From assembly GCF_019665785.1 (NCBI RefSeq), contig NZ_CP081149.1, positions 496,001-560,000 on the forward strand: a stretch of 64,000 nucleotides of DNA. Reading direction: 5' to 3'. Position numbers and translations under genes: made by a program. Below the pieces are notes generated by a model. That model made no database searches, was not told where the DNA came from, and saw nothing but the letters and a program-made list of their open reading frames with translations. This document shows, one piece after another, positions 1-8,237 of the stretch (its first letter is position 1; every line of letters starts with the position of its first letter). This DNA is from Deefgea piscis (GTDB lineage Bacteria > Pseudomonadota > Gammaproteobacteria > Burkholderiales > Chitinibacteraceae).

Positions 1-2
1 CC

Positions 3-1271
3 CCCGAGGTCAGCGATAAAAAGCCGCGCATTCGTGCAGGTCGCCAAGCCTTACCGGCGCATTTGCCGCGTACCGATATGGTTCACGAGCCTGAATCATG
101 CAGTTGCGGCCAATGTGGTCAGGGTTTAGTTAAAGTCGGCGAAGACATTAGCGAGCAACTGCATGTGCAACCGGCGGTGTTTAGCGTGTTGCGCCACATT
201 CGCCCGCAATACGCTTGCCGCAGCTGTCAAACGATGAGCGCCGCGCCGATTCCGCCGGCGATCATCAATGGCGGTTTACCCACTGCGGCCACTTTGGCGT
301 GGGTGATGGTCAGCAAATACATTGATCATTTACCGCTGTATCGGCTACGGCAAATCGCCGAACGCAGCGGCGTGCCGTTAGCAGAAAGCACGCTGGCCAG
401 TTGGGTCGGCACAGTCGGCTGGTGGTTGCAGCCGTTGGCGGATCGATTGCGTGAACGATTGAAAGGCGAAACGGTGCTGCATGCCGATGAAACGCCAGTC
501 AAACAGCTTGATCCGGGCAAAGGCAAAACCAAAACCGCGTATTTATGGGGGTATCGCAACACGCCTTTGAGTGGCAGTGCGCCGATCATTTTGTTCGACT
601 ACCAAGGCGGTCGCTCGGGTCAACACGTCCGCGATTTCTTGGCCGATTGGCAAGGTCAATTGATGGTCGATGACTATGGCGGCTACAAAGCGCTGTTCAA
701 AACCGGCGTGATTGAGCTGGGCTGCTGGGCGCACGCACGGCGCAAATTCTTCGAATTGCATCAAGCCAACGGCAGCCCGATTGCCGCAGAGGCGCTGCGC
801 CGTATTGGCGAACTGTATGCACTAGAAGCGCAGGCCAAAGATTTAAACCCCGAACAACGCCGAGCGCTACGGCAGCAACAAGCGCAACCTAAACTGCTCG
901 AATTCAAAATTTGGCTGGATGAAACCGGTAGCAAAGTTGCGCCCAATAGCGCACTCGCTAAAGCGATCATTTACAGCCAACGGCGTTGGACGGCGCTTGA
1001 ACGCTACGCCCAAAGCGGCATTGCGCCAATCGATAACAATCCGGTCGAAAACAGCATTCGGCCGATTGCGATTGGCAAAAAGAACTGGTTATTTGCGGGG
1101 AGCGAGCGCGCCGGTCAACGCGCTGCCGCAATTCAAACGCTACTGGGCACCGCCAAACTCAACGACCTAGACCCGATGGCCTGGCTCACCGACACCCTAG
1201 AAAAGCTCCCCACTTGGCCGAACAGCCGCATCGACGAATTATTACCGCTAAGAGCGCTAGCAGAAACTTAA
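3..1271 (+). CDS. IS66 family transposase (TnpC), 5' end outside window
   Basis: This is the DDE transposase of an IS66-type element. The frame is open from position 3, and the residues before the first internal start fit the family, so the gene is cut by the window edge and the apparent TTG at 63 is not its real start. An N-terminal zinc-finger-like CSCGQCG is visible. The catalytic stretches follow in order: HADETPVKQ (first Asp), MVDDYGGYKA (second Asp), the GCWAHARRKFFE block and NPVENSIRP (catalytic Glu). The C-terminus reaches a normal stop and no frameshift is seen, so this subunit may be intact. The usual partner genes tnpA and tnpB would lie to the left, out of view. Confidence 0.93.
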   Translation, partial: PEVSDKKPRIRAGRQALPAHLPRTDMVHEPESCSCGQCGQGLVKVGEDISEQLHVQPAVFSVLRHIRPQYACRSCQTMSAAPIPPAIINGGLPTAATLAWVMVSKYIDHLPLYRLRQIAERSGVPLAESTLASWVGTVGWWLQPLADRLRERLKGETVLHADETPVKQLDPGKGKTKTAYLWGYRNTPLSGSAPIILFDYQGGRSGQHVRDFLADWQGQLMVDDYGGYKALFKTGVIELGCWAHARRKFFELHQANGSPIAAEALRRIGELYALEAQAKDLNPEQRRALRQQQAQPKLLEFKIWLDETGSKVAPNSALAKAIIYSQRRWTALERYAQSGIAPIDNNPVENSIRPIAIGKKNWLFAGSERAGQRAAAIQTLLGTAKLNDLDPMAWLTDTLEKLPTWPNSRIDELLPLRALAET

Positions 1272-1279
1272 GCGTCAAG

Positions 1280-1303
1280 GCGGTGGAGCGGCTGAGCGCT
1301 TAC
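1280..1303. mobile_element. Right terminal inverted repeat of the IS66-type element
   Basis: Eight bases after the transposase stop the sequence runs into a segment ending in GAGCGCTTAC. Read from outside this is GTAAGCGCTC, the GTAAG-type tip typical of IS66 elements. The element boundary is therefore placed at 1303. The next eight bases, ATTATAGT, would be one copy of the target duplication, but the left end is not in the window to confirm it. Confidence 0.6.
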
Positions 1304-1349
1304 ATTATAGTGAGTCGTGCTGTGTGATGTTACGCAATTGATTTGTTGG

Positions 1350-1431
1350 CTAGGCGCTGCGTGTCTTGCCTCAGACCAAAAGCCGCACCAACGGAGTTGG
1401 CAAACTAAACGTCAACCGAGCCTAGGCTTGA
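1350..1431. repeat. Remnant of the MITE-like element also found at 19.8-20.1 kb
   Basis: This stretch aligns with the right end of the 271-bp palindromic element at 19832-20102. Both have a TTGCxTCAGxCCAAAA block, then a GTTGGCAAACxAAACGxCAAC block, then CCTAG at the end. Only the right half is present; the left half is absent and the IS66 end lies 46 bp away. A reading frame across it is a by-product of the repeat and is not called as a gene. Confidence 0.6.
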
Positions 1432-1440
1432 ATCGGCAGC

Positions 1441-1471
1441 AAAAAAAATGGGCAGGATATACCTGCCCATT
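1441..1471 (-). terminator. Rho-independent terminator for the leftward operon
   Basis: The arms AATGGGCAGG and CCTGCCCATT form a perfect 10-bp stem with a 5-nt loop. Read leftward it is followed by eight T residues. It lies downstream of the HEPN/nucleotidyltransferase pair. It may originally have belonged to the FAD oxidoreductase, whose 3' end is duplicated next to it. Confidence 0.75.
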
Positions 1472-1511
1472 GTATTTAACTGTAGCCATTTATAATCAAT
1501 GGCGTCATAGA

Positions 1512-1618
1512 TATACCCTTATTTCAAGAGATCCAGCGCCTCGGCGACCTTAATTCCATCCACCCCAGCCGATAAAATCCCGCTGGCGTAGCCTGCGCCT
1601 TCGCGGGGTAGAGACCGC
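1512..1618 (-). pseudogene. Duplicated 3' end of the FAD oxidoreductase gene
   Basis: These 107 bp match 2447-2563, the last part of the oxidoreductase gene plus its stop and a few downstream bases. Differences are one 6-bp deletion, one 4-bp deletion and three substitutions. The similarity stops abruptly at GAGACCGC on one side and TATACCC on the other. The two copies flank the HEPN/nucleotidyltransferase module as direct repeats in the same orientation. It is too short to encode anything and is read as a decayed relic. Confidence 0.8.
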
Positions 1619-1630
1619 ATTAGGCATAAT

Positions 1631-1951
1631 TTAGTATTGCTGCGGTGTTTGGATTACGCGATGAGCCGCACTCATTTCAGCTTGAAACTGGCTAGGCAGT
1701 TTGGCCCAATCGTGTATTTGCACCACATAGGGAATCGGGCTATCGGATAACGCTTGTTTTAGTGCGGCTAAATCCGTGGCTTGCTGCGGACTTGCTGGGC
1801 AGCGAACGACCAAATCAATATCACTGGCATCCCAGTGCGTGCCTTTGACGCGACTACCAAATGCCCAGACCTCGGCGTGCGGCAGATAGAGTTGTAACAG
1901 CCGGCACAGCGTCGCCCAGTGTTGCGGTGGTAAGAATAAGTGCTCTTTCAT
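1631..1951 (-). CDS. MNT-type minimal nucleotidyltransferase (antitoxin-like)
   Basis: This small protein of 106 residues carries the nucleotidyltransferase signature GSRVKG near residue 32, followed by SDIDLVV with Asp44 and Asp46 as the expected metal ligands. Proteins of this size partnered with HEPN proteins act as antitoxins; some members transfer AMP to a tyrosine of the HEPN toxin (family knowledge). Its ATG overlaps the stop of the upstream HEPN gene by one base (TAATG), so the two are translationally coupled. It ends just before the relic of the oxidoreductase 3' end. Assignment to the MNT half of a HEPN/MNT pair is strong; activity is inferred. Confidence 0.85.
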   Translation of the reverse strand: MKEHLFLPPQHWATLCRLLQLYLPHAEVWAFGSRVKGTHWDASDIDLVVRCPASPQQATDLAALKQALSDSPIPYVVQIHDWAKLPSQFQAEMSAAHRVIQTPQQY

Positions 1952-2367
1952 TACGGCAAGGCCTTGAGTCGTCGCAGCAAAGTTTGTGCATCTAAATGAA
2001 ACTGCACTATGACGGTCAAAACGTGCTCTGCCAGTTGTTCGCCATAATCATGTGCGGTTTGATTGCGGCTATCGCGATAAGTAAACCAGCGTTCCACTTC
2101 ATCGACCGTCAATAGCCCATATTGCGCCGCAGTACGCAAAACATCTTTGTAATTGAGCGTAGCAATTTTGCGCGGATCGCTGACGAACTCCAGCAAGGAT
2201 TTACGTAGCAAGTTGCCGCTGGTTTCTAGACAAAGCTCGAAGCCTTTAATCACCGCATTACGAAAAACCTCGTATGGCACGCTGCCCTGTTCGCTGTCAT
2301 GCAGATATTGCAGTGACTGATCCAGCGTTTGAATACTGCGTTCAAGGTGATCAAAATTCAGAGTCAT
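1951..2367 (-). CDS. HEPN-domain protein, HI0074-like nucleotidyltransferase partner (toxin-like)
   Basis: The 138-residue helical protein matches the family annotated as nucleotidyltransferase substrate-binding protein (HI0074 type). It carries the HEPN RNase motif R-x4-H as RNQTAH (Arg101 to His106), with an acidic DYGE following. In characterised HEPN/MNT pairs the HEPN member is an RNase toxin neutralised by the MNT member. It is first in a two-gene unit, with the partner overlapping by one base. The module sits between two direct copies of the neighbouring gene's 3' end, so it looks like a late insertion. RNase activity here is inferred from the motif only. Confidence 0.82.
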   Translation of the reverse strand: MTLNFDHLERSIQTLDQSLQYLHDSEQGSVPYEVFRNAVIKGFELCLETSGNLLRKSLLEFVSDPRKIATLNYKDVLRTAAQYGLLTVDEVERWFTYRDSRNQTAHDYGEQLAEHVLTVIVQFHLDAQTLLRRLKALP

Positions 2368-2405
2368 AACTAAGCCTTATGTTTAGTCTTTGCCCAGTAA
2401 AAGCC

Positions 2406-2453
2406 AGTATGGCCTTGTAGTCATGATTAAATAATGCCTACAAGGCTATACCC
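2406..2453. repeat. Imperfect palindrome ending in TATACCC
   Basis: GTATGGCCTTGTAG and CTACAAGGCTATAC form a 14-bp stem with one mismatch around a 17-nt AT-rich loop, immediately 3' of the FAD oxidoreductase stop. No T tract follows on the leftward strand, so it is not a classic terminator. It shares its TATACCCTT edge with other palindromes in the window. Confidence 0.5.
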
Positions 2454-4091
2454 TTATTTTAAGAGATCCAGCGCCAATGCCTCGGCGACCTTAATTCCAT
2501 CCACCCCAGCCGATAAAATCCCACCGGCGTAGCCTGCGCCTTCGCCAGCGGGGTAGAGACCGCGCACGTTGAGCGATTGGCAATCGTCGCCACGGGTGAT
2601 ACGCAGTGGTGAGGAGGTGCGGGTTTCAACGCCGGTGAGCACTGCATCGTGCATATCGTAGCCACGGATTTTTTTGCCAAAGGCCGGGAGTGCTTCGCGC
2701 ATGGCGCTAATGGCGTAATCGGGTAGCGCGCTAGCCAGATCTGTCCAGTTCACGCCGGGTTTGTACGATGGCTCGACTGCGCCGACGCCGCTTGAAGCGC
2801 GGCCAGCGAGAAAATCGCCGACCAATTGCGCTGGTGCGTTGTAGTTTTCGCCACCCAGAACATAGGCTTGGCTTTCGAGCTGGCGTTGGAATTCAATCCC
2901 AGCCATAGCGCCGCCGGGATAGTCGCTTGGGTTGATGCTGACTACCATGCCGGAATTGGCATTGCGCTCATTACGCGAATATTGACTCATGCCGTTGGTG
3001 ACGACGCGGCCGACTTCAGAAGTTGCGGCAACAACCGTGCCGCCCGGGCACATACAGAAGCTATACACCGCACGGCCATTGGCGGCGTGGTGCACCAGTT
3101 TATAGTCTGCTGCGCCGAGTACTGGGTGACCGGCATATTTGCCCCAGCGTGCTTGGTCGATCAACGATTGTGGGTGTTCAATTCGAAAGCCGACCGAGAA
3201 TGGCTTGGCTTCCATAAAGACGCCGCGATGGTGCATCATTTCAAAACTATCGCGCGCGCTATGGCCCAGCGCGATGACCACGTGCTCGCTGAGAATTTCA
3301 TTACTTGGTTGGCCTTCTATGCCGATTTCGGTGACGCGAACCCCACGGATTTGCTTGTTGCCGTCGGGTGTATCTTCGAGGATAAGATCGTCAACACGCT
3401 GCTGAAAGCGAATCTCGCCACCGAGTGATTCAATCTCGGCGCGCATTTTTTCGACCATGCCAACGAGTTTAAACGTACCAATATGCGGTTTGGCAATATA
3501 TAAAATCTCATCCGGCGCGCCAGCTTTAACAAATTCATTGAGTACTTTGCGACCGAGATGGCGCGGATCTTTGATTTGGCTGTACAGCTTACCGTCTGAA
3601 AACGTACCGGCGCCGCCTTCACCAAATTGCACGTTCGACTCGGGATTGAGCGTACTTTTGCGCCACAGGCCCCATGTGTCTTGCGTGCGCTCACGCACCT
3701 TTTTACCGCGCTCGAGCACAATCGGTTTAAAGCCCATTTGCGCCAAAATCAGCGCAGCAAAAATCCCGCATGGGCCAAAACCAACGACGATAGGGCGCTG
3801 CGAGCTGAAGGACGCAGGCGCTTGGCCGACAAAGTGGTAGCGCGTGTCGGGCGTTGGCAAAACGTGCACATTGTTTTTAAATTGCGCCAGTAGTTTGCTT
3901 TCAAGCGCGCCAACGTCCAAATCAATGATGTAGGCCAGCAGCATATGGCCTTTACGCGCGTCAAAGCTGCGTTTAAAGACGCTAAAGCTATTGATGTCGG
4001 TTTCTGCGATGCCTAAATACGCGGCGATGGCGGTTTTGAGTTCGGCTTCAGTATGATCTAGCGGTAGTTTGAGTTCGGTAATGCGGAGCAT
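2454..4091 (-). CDS. Uncharacterised FAD-dependent dehydrogenase (COG2509 type)
   Basis: This 545-residue flavoprotein has a dinucleotide-binding VGFGPCGIFAA motif at about residues 103-113, unusually far from the N-terminus. The preceding roughly 90 residues form the small N-terminal domain typical of this family. The C-terminus carries GLYPAGEGAGYAGGI and VDGIKVAEAL, the second FAD-contact region. Family members are annotated as NAD(P)/FAD-dependent oxidoreductases of unknown substrate. The start is the ATG at 4091, with AGGACAAC upstream on the coding strand. It is probably monocistronic. A partial copy of its 3' end lies at 1512-1618. Confidence 0.85.
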   Translation of the reverse strand: MLRITELKLPLDHTEAELKTAIAAYLGIAETDINSFSVFKRSFDARKGHMLLAYIIDLDVGALESKLLAQFKNNVHVLPTPDTRYHFVGQAPASFSSQRPIVVGFGPCGIFAALILAQMGFKPIVLERGKKVRERTQDTWGLWRKSTLNPESNVQFGEGGAGTFSDGKLYSQIKDPRHLGRKVLNEFVKAGAPDEILYIAKPHIGTFKLVGMVEKMRAEIESLGGEIRFQQRVDDLILEDTPDGNKQIRGVRVTEIGIEGQPSNEILSEHVVIALGHSARDSFEMMHHRGVFMEAKPFSVGFRIEHPQSLIDQARWGKYAGHPVLGAADYKLVHHAANGRAVYSFCMCPGGTVVAATSEVGRVVTNGMSQYSRNERNANSGMVVSINPSDYPGGAMAGIEFQRQLESQAYVLGGENYNAPAQLVGDFLAGRASSGVGAVEPSYKPGVNWTDLASALPDYAISAMREALPAFGKKIRGYDMHDAVLTGVETRTSSPLRITRGDDCQSLNVRGLYPAGEGAGYAGGILSAGVDGIKVAEALALDLLK

Positions 4092-4180
4092 GTTGTCCTT
4101 CCGGGTTGAGGTTTATTCAACAGAGTATTAGTCGCTAGCCCATAATGGATAAAGGCTAGCTTGATATACGTTGATTCAAT

Positions 4181-4224
4181 AAAAAAATACGCCACGCTAC
4201 TTCTAGGCAGCGTGGCGTATTTTA
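4181..4224 (-). terminator. Terminator after dsbA
   Basis: A 12-bp perfect stem (ATACGCCACGCT with AGCGTGGCGTAT) and a 10-nt loop are followed leftward by seven T residues. It ends the dsbA transcript and, with a shorter T run on the other strand, could work both ways. Confidence 0.85.
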
Positions 4225-4238
4225 TCAGGATTAAAGGC

Positions 4239-4886
4239 TTATTTCTTTTTTGGCGCTTTACGATCTTTGGCGATCAACTCATCGACCATTTTGGTCACAG
4301 TGGCATCTTCCGCACCGACCATCGCTGGGCTAGTTACCCATTTACCGTTAACAACAAACATCGGTACGCCGTCAACTTGATAGTCTTGAGTGATTTTTGT
4401 TAGGTTTTTCAATTGCATTTGGGTTGAGAAGCCATTGTAATTGGCTTTAAATTTGGCAACATCGATGCCTTGTTTTTTAACCCATTCTAGCAATTTGGCT
4501 TCATTGCGTAATTCGATGCGATCTTTTTGCACGGCCTTCATAACGGCTTGCTGGTATTTGGCGTCTAAACCCATGCCTTGCAATGCGAGGAAGATCTTGG
4601 CGTGGCCTTCCATATCATTGCGGCCATCCCACATCACGTGAACACGGCGGAAATTAACGTCTTTAGGCAGTTTTGCTGCCCAAGCATCCACATAAGGTTC
4701 GATGGCAAAGCAGTGTGGGCAGCCATACCAGAAGAACTCGATCACTTCGGCCTTGCCAGGAACTGCGACTGGCATGGGTTTGGCCATGGCTTTGTAATCT
4801 TTACCTTCGGTAAAAGCAAAAGCCGCGGTGGCGCTCATTAATGACGCTGCGACGACGATTGTTTTAATCCAGTGCTTTAACATCAT
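4239..4886 (-). CDS. dsbA: Thiol:disulfide interchange protein DsbA
   Basis: This periplasmic dithiol oxidase introduces disulfides into exported proteins. The 215-residue product has a signal peptide of about 24 residues (cleavage near AFA) and a thioredoxin fold. The active site CPHC is at Cys56-Cys59, followed by the DsbA-type helical insertion and a cis-Pro in GVPMFVV. The C-terminus is Lys-rich (KDRKAPKKK). Length and motifs fit the standard DsbA of betaproteobacteria. It lies downstream of the SPOR-domain gene on the same strand, 116 bp apart, and is followed by a strong terminator. The redox partner DsbB is not adjacent; a different DsbB-like gene lies at 53.5 kb. Confidence 0.93.
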   Translation of the reverse strand: MMLKHWIKTIVVAASLMSATAAFAFTEGKDYKAMAKPMPVAVPGKAEVIEFFWYGCPHCFAIEPYVDAWAAKLPKDVNFRRVHVMWDGRNDMEGHAKIFLALQGMGLDAKYQQAVMKAVQKDRIELRNEAKLLEWVKKQGIDVAKFKANYNGFSTQMQLKNLTKITQDYQVDGVPMFVVNGKWVTSPAMVGAEDATVTKMVDELIAKDRKAPKKK

Positions 4887-5002
4887 TTTTCCTTAGAAAA
4901 GAGTGGGTGTGGGGGATTGAGGCTTTATTTGGGATTGGGGATGGGGCAGATTTGCCCGATCCCGACTTGCTGCTTATCCCTAAGGTATTCGCGCTGCTTG
5001 GC

Positions 5003-5725
5003 TCAATTGGCTTTCATAATGGCACTATCAATGCCGTTGGCTTTAAGTTGACCGCGAACTTTATCTAAATCGGCGCTTGAATTAAAGGGACCTACGCGCA
5101 CACGGTGCCAAATGCCTTTGTCAGGAATATCTGAGGTGAGAATGCGCGATTCAACGCCCAATAAGGCGAGTTTGGCTTTTAGATTATCGGCATCGCCTTC
5201 GTCTTTAAAAGCCCCTACTTGTAGCCAAGCATTTTTATTGGCGTCTGCTTTTGGTGTCGCAGCGGGCGCAGCGGTTGGGCTGGCGCTGGTTTTTGGGCTG
5301 GCTGTTTTGGCAGGCGCTGGCGTGCTGGCTACAGCAGATTCTTCGTTGAGCTCAGGCAACACTTTATAAAAATCAAAACGCTCGCCACTGGCGTTGGCGC
5401 TCGCGGGTTTGCTGGCAGCAGTGCTGGCTGGCACTGGGTTGAGCGCGACTTCTTTGCCATTGCCAGGCAACAAGACTTCTGGTGGCGCGACGGCGGCTTC
5501 TGGCGCTGAGCTCACAGCGTCCGCTGGGATGGTATTGCCATTTTTAAACGGATTACCACTGCGATTTAAATACAGCGCCACGGCGACCGCAATGGCAATA
5601 CCGACAAATAAACCCAGTAGCAAACCGGTGATTAATGAGCTGCCGCCACTTTTACGTTGGCTATTGGCACGGCTGCTGCTGGCATTGCGGTTACTACTGC
5701 GAATGGGTTTCATATCACGGCTCAT
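5003..5725 (-). CDS. SPOR domain membrane protein (FtsN-like)
   Basis: The 240-residue protein has a basic cytoplasmic N-terminus rich in Ser, Arg and Asn, and one transmembrane helix at about residues 29-51. A long Ala/Pro/Thr-rich periplasmic linker leads to a C-terminal SPOR domain of about 75 residues, beginning AWLQVGAFKDEGDADNLK. SPOR domains bind septal peptidoglycan stripped of stem peptides, so a role in cell division is likely. The architecture is that of FtsN-like proteins often found between argS and dsbA in betaproteobacteria; argS is not here. Two in-frame ATGs (5725 and 5713) are possible; the first has GGAG upstream. Confidence 0.8.
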   Translation of the reverse strand: MSRDMKPIRSSNRNASSSRANSQRKSGGSSLITGLLLGLFVGIAIAVAVALYLNRSGNPFKNGNTIPADAVSSAPEAAVAPPEVLLPGNGKEVALNPVPASTAASKPASANASGERFDFYKVLPELNEESAVASTPAPAKTASPKTSASPTAAPAATPKADANKNAWLQVGAFKDEGDADNLKAKLALLGVESRILTSDIPDKGIWHRVRVGPFNSSADLDKVRGQLKANGIDSAIMKAN

Positions 5726-6004
5726 GGCTTACTCTGTTCTCCGGCGGATAAGGCCTTTTTATCGCACAGCAGGGTATTGAGCACTGTGCGAAATTGATTC
5801 TACGAATCGCGTGATTCTACCGCGCTTTGCAAGTTCCAGCAGCGCATTATCAACACAACGCTAATAAGGCTAGCTGCATCGGCAGAAAAACGACAGGGTA
5901 AGCCGCCGTTTTATCGCCGCCGACGGCATTGGCCGGTGATTGCACACGGCGAAGCGCAGCGCAGCAGGTACAATGGAGTCACTCTGAATGAAAGGATTGC
6001 AAAC

Positions 6005-6469
6005 ATGTTAAATAACGACGTACTGCGTAGCATTCGCTATATGCTCGATTTGAGCGATGCCAAATTAGTCGATGTACTGCAATTGGCTGGGCAAACTTTA
6101 GATAAAGCCACGATGATGGCGTTTTTAAAGAAAGAAGAAGAGCTCGAATATCAAGAATGTGATGATGTCACGATGGCCAATTTTCTCGATGGTTTGGTGT
6201 ATTTTCGCCGTGGCAAAGACGAAAACCGTCCGGCATTACCGATTGAATTGCCTGTCACCAATAATCTGGTGCTCAAAAAATTGCGCGTCGCTTTTGAGCT
6301 TAAAGACGATGATATTTACGCGATGTTGGCTGAGGCTGGATTTGAAGTGTCAAAACCTGAGCTATCGGCGTTATTCCGTAAAAAAGATCACAAGCATTTT
6401 CGCCCTTGCGGCGATCAGTTCTTACGCAATTTCCTGAAAGGCTTAACGCTGCGCGTTCGCGGTCGATAA
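6005..6469 (+). CDS. yehS: DUF1456 family protein, YehS-like
   Basis: The 154-residue product begins MLNNDVLRSIRYML and contains two copies of the DUF1456 repeat (roughly residues 1-70 and 80-150), each with the F-L-x-G-L ending seen in FLDGLVYFRRG and FLKGLTLRVRG. This is the E. coli YehS layout and length. Function is unknown in the family. The start at 6005 is chosen because it gives the conserved N-terminus and has AAAGG nine bases upstream; a longer frame from 5936 adds residues with no family match. It is monocistronic and divergent from the SPOR gene. Confidence 0.85.
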   Translation: MLNNDVLRSIRYMLDLSDAKLVDVLQLAGQTLDKATMMAFLKKEEELEYQECDDVTMANFLDGLVYFRRGKDENRPALPIELPVTNNLVLKKLRVAFELKDDDIYAMLAEAGFEVSKPELSALFRKKDHKHFRPCGDQFLRNFLKGLTLRVRGR

Positions 6470-6574
6470 GTGGCTGCTGGTGTTGGGTGTCTCTTTGTCG
6501 TCGTAATGAGCGCTTAAAGTGAGCTGTTTCTGGCGCATGTAGCAAGTCGCGTGCAGGTTTTGCTCGGCTATCGT

Positions 6575-6580
6575 TATAAT
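6575..6580 (+). promoter_or_regulatory. Candidate -10 box for argH
   Basis: A perfect TATAAT lies 37 bp upstream of the argH ATG, in a TTATAATCGC context. The -35 region 17 bp upstream (TGCAGG) is poor, so this is only a candidate. Confidence 0.35.
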
Positions 6581-6616
6581 CGCTTTTATTGTTCCAACTA
6601 TTTCTGGATTTTTCGC

Positions 6617-8005
6617 ATGTCCGAATCTGCAAACAAAGCTTGGTCTGGTCGCTTTAATGAACCAGTGAGTGAATTGGTAAAGCGGTATACCGCATCGGTA
6701 TTTTTTGATAACCGCATGGCGGAAGTCGATATTCAAGGCTCACTCGCGCACGCTGGGATGCTCAATCAAGTGGGGGTTTTATCGGATGAAGATTTGCGTT
6801 CGATTCAAAGTGGTATGGCGGATATTTTGGATGATATCCGCGCCGGCCGTTTTGAATGGAGTTTGGATCTCGAAGACGTTCATATGAATATCGAGCGCCG
6901 TTTGACCGATAAAATCGGTGATGCGGGCAAGCGTTTGCACACGGGTCGTTCGCGTAATGACCAAGTAGCCACCGATATTCGTTTGTATTTGCGCGAAGCG
7001 ATTGATGTGTTGCTGCGCTTGGTGCGCGAACTGCAAAAATCCTTGCTCGATTTGGCCGAAAGCAACGCTAGCACCGTAATGCCTGGCTTTACTCATTTGC
7101 AAGTGGCGCAACCGGTGACTTTTGGTCATCACATGTTGGCCTATGTAGAAATGCTCGGCCGTGATGCCGAGCGTTTGGTCGATACCCGTAAGCGTGTCAA
7201 TCGCATGCCTTTAGGTTCTGCAGCATTGGCCGGAACGACATTCCCGATCAATCGCTCAATCACCGCTAAATTATTGGGCTTTGAAGGTATTTGCGAAAAT
7301 TCACTCGACGCAGTGTCAGATCGTGATTTCGCGATTGAATTTACTGCCGCTGGCGCTTTGATCATGACGCATTTATCGCGTCTTTCTGAAGAACTGATTT
7401 TGTGGATGAGCCCACGATTTGGCTTTATTGATATTGCCGATCGCTTTTGTACTGGCTCTTCGATCATGCCGCAAAAGAAAAACCCCGACGTGCCAGAACT
7501 GGTTCGCGGTAAAACTGGCCGCGTGAATGGCAGCTTGATTTCATTGCTGACTTTAATGAAGGGCCAGCCATTGGCCTACAACAAAGACAATCAAGAAGAC
7601 AAAGAGCCGCTATTTGATACCGTGGATACGCTCACCGATACTTTGCGGATTTATGCCGACATGATGCGCGGTATTACCGTGAAGCCTGATGCGATGGAGC
7701 GTGCGGCTAAGCAAGGTTTTGCCACGGCAACCGATTTGGCTGATTATCTGGTCAAGCGCGGCTTGCCGTTCCGTGATGCGCATGAAGCCGTGGCTTTGGC
7801 GGTACGTTACGCTGAGCAAAAACGCCAAGATTTGTCGGATTTAACCTTGGTTGAATTGCAAAGTTTTTCTTCCTTAATCGAAGAAGACGTTTGCCACGTG
7901 CTGACATTGCAAGGCAGTTTAGAAGCGCGCAATCACGTTGGTGGCACCGCGCCGTTCCAAGTTTTAGTTCAAGTGGCGAAATGGCGTGAGCGTTTAGCCT
8001 GCTAA
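6617..8005 (+). CDS. argH: Argininosuccinate lyase
   Basis: This cytosolic enzyme makes the last step of arginine synthesis, splitting argininosuccinate to arginine and fumarate. The 462-residue protein has the family signature [15 protein letters not shown] with the catalytic Ser. It also has the [12 protein letters not shown] substrate-binding block and [14 protein letters not shown] with the catalytic His. Length matches the usual 457-465 residues. The start [13 protein letters not shown] at 6617 is the conserved N-terminus; an in-frame extension to 6551 is not supported. It is monocistronic with a strong terminator. Confidence 0.97.
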   Translation: MSESANKAWSGRFNEPVSELVKRYTASVFFDNRMAEVDIQGSLAHAGMLNQVGVLSDEDLRSIQSGMADILDDIRAGRFEWSLDLEDVHMNIERRLTDKIGDAGKRLHTGRSRNDQVATDIRLYLREAIDVLLRLVRELQKSLLDLAESNASTVMPGFTHLQVAQPVTFGHHMLAYVEMLGRDAERLVDTRKRVNRMPLGSAALAGTTFPINRSITAKLLGFEGICENSLDAVSDRDFAIEFTAAGALIMTHLSRLSEELILWMSPRFGFIDIADRFCTGSSIMPQKKNPDVPELVRGKTGRVNGSLISLLTLMKGQPLAYNKDNQEDKEPLFDTVDTLTDTLRIYADMMRGITVKPDAMERAAKQGFATATDLADYLVKRGLPFRDAHEAVALAVRYAEQKRQDLSDLTLVELQSFSSLIEEDVCHVLTLQGSLEARNHVGGTAPFQVLVQVAKWRERLAC

Positions 8006-8023
8006 CATTACTTTACCGCCATT

Positions 8024-8070
8024 AAAAAGCATCATTGATCCTTATTGATTAAGGAAAATGGTGCTTTTTT
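8024..8070 (+). terminator. Terminator after argH
   Basis: AAAAGCATCATT pairs with AATGGTGCTTTT, and a nested TCCTTA/TAAGGA stem forms the tip. Six T residues follow on the + strand. Confidence 0.8.
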
Positions 8071-8194
8071 ATTCTGGTGTGGTTTATTACTGAGTGAATC
8101 CGCTAGTTTGATTTGAGCACCAGAATGCTTTTATCGTACGATGAAATTTATGCGAATGATTGCAGTCGGTGTTGCAGTGTTTAATTGGTTTTAA

Positions 8195-8224
8195 TTATTG
8201 ATTTAATTGATTTAATTGATTTAT
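8195..8224. repeat. Short AT-rich tandem repeat before elaA
   Basis: A 9-bp unit, ATTTAATTG, is repeated about three times in the 30 bp ahead of the GNAT gene. It ends 13 bp before the ATG, so copy number could alter the spacing of promoter or leader elements. Confidence 0.6.
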
Positions 8225-8237
8225 TTCGAGTTTAATT

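Noticed and set aside
1317..1553. Rightward frame of 78 codons after the IS66 end
   Set aside because: It runs through the MITE remnant, the terminator hairpin and the duplicated gene end; no domain and no SD.
2826..3428. Long rightward frame opposite the FAD oxidoreductase
   Set aside because: It is the antisense shadow of a well-supported gene and has no recognisable domain.
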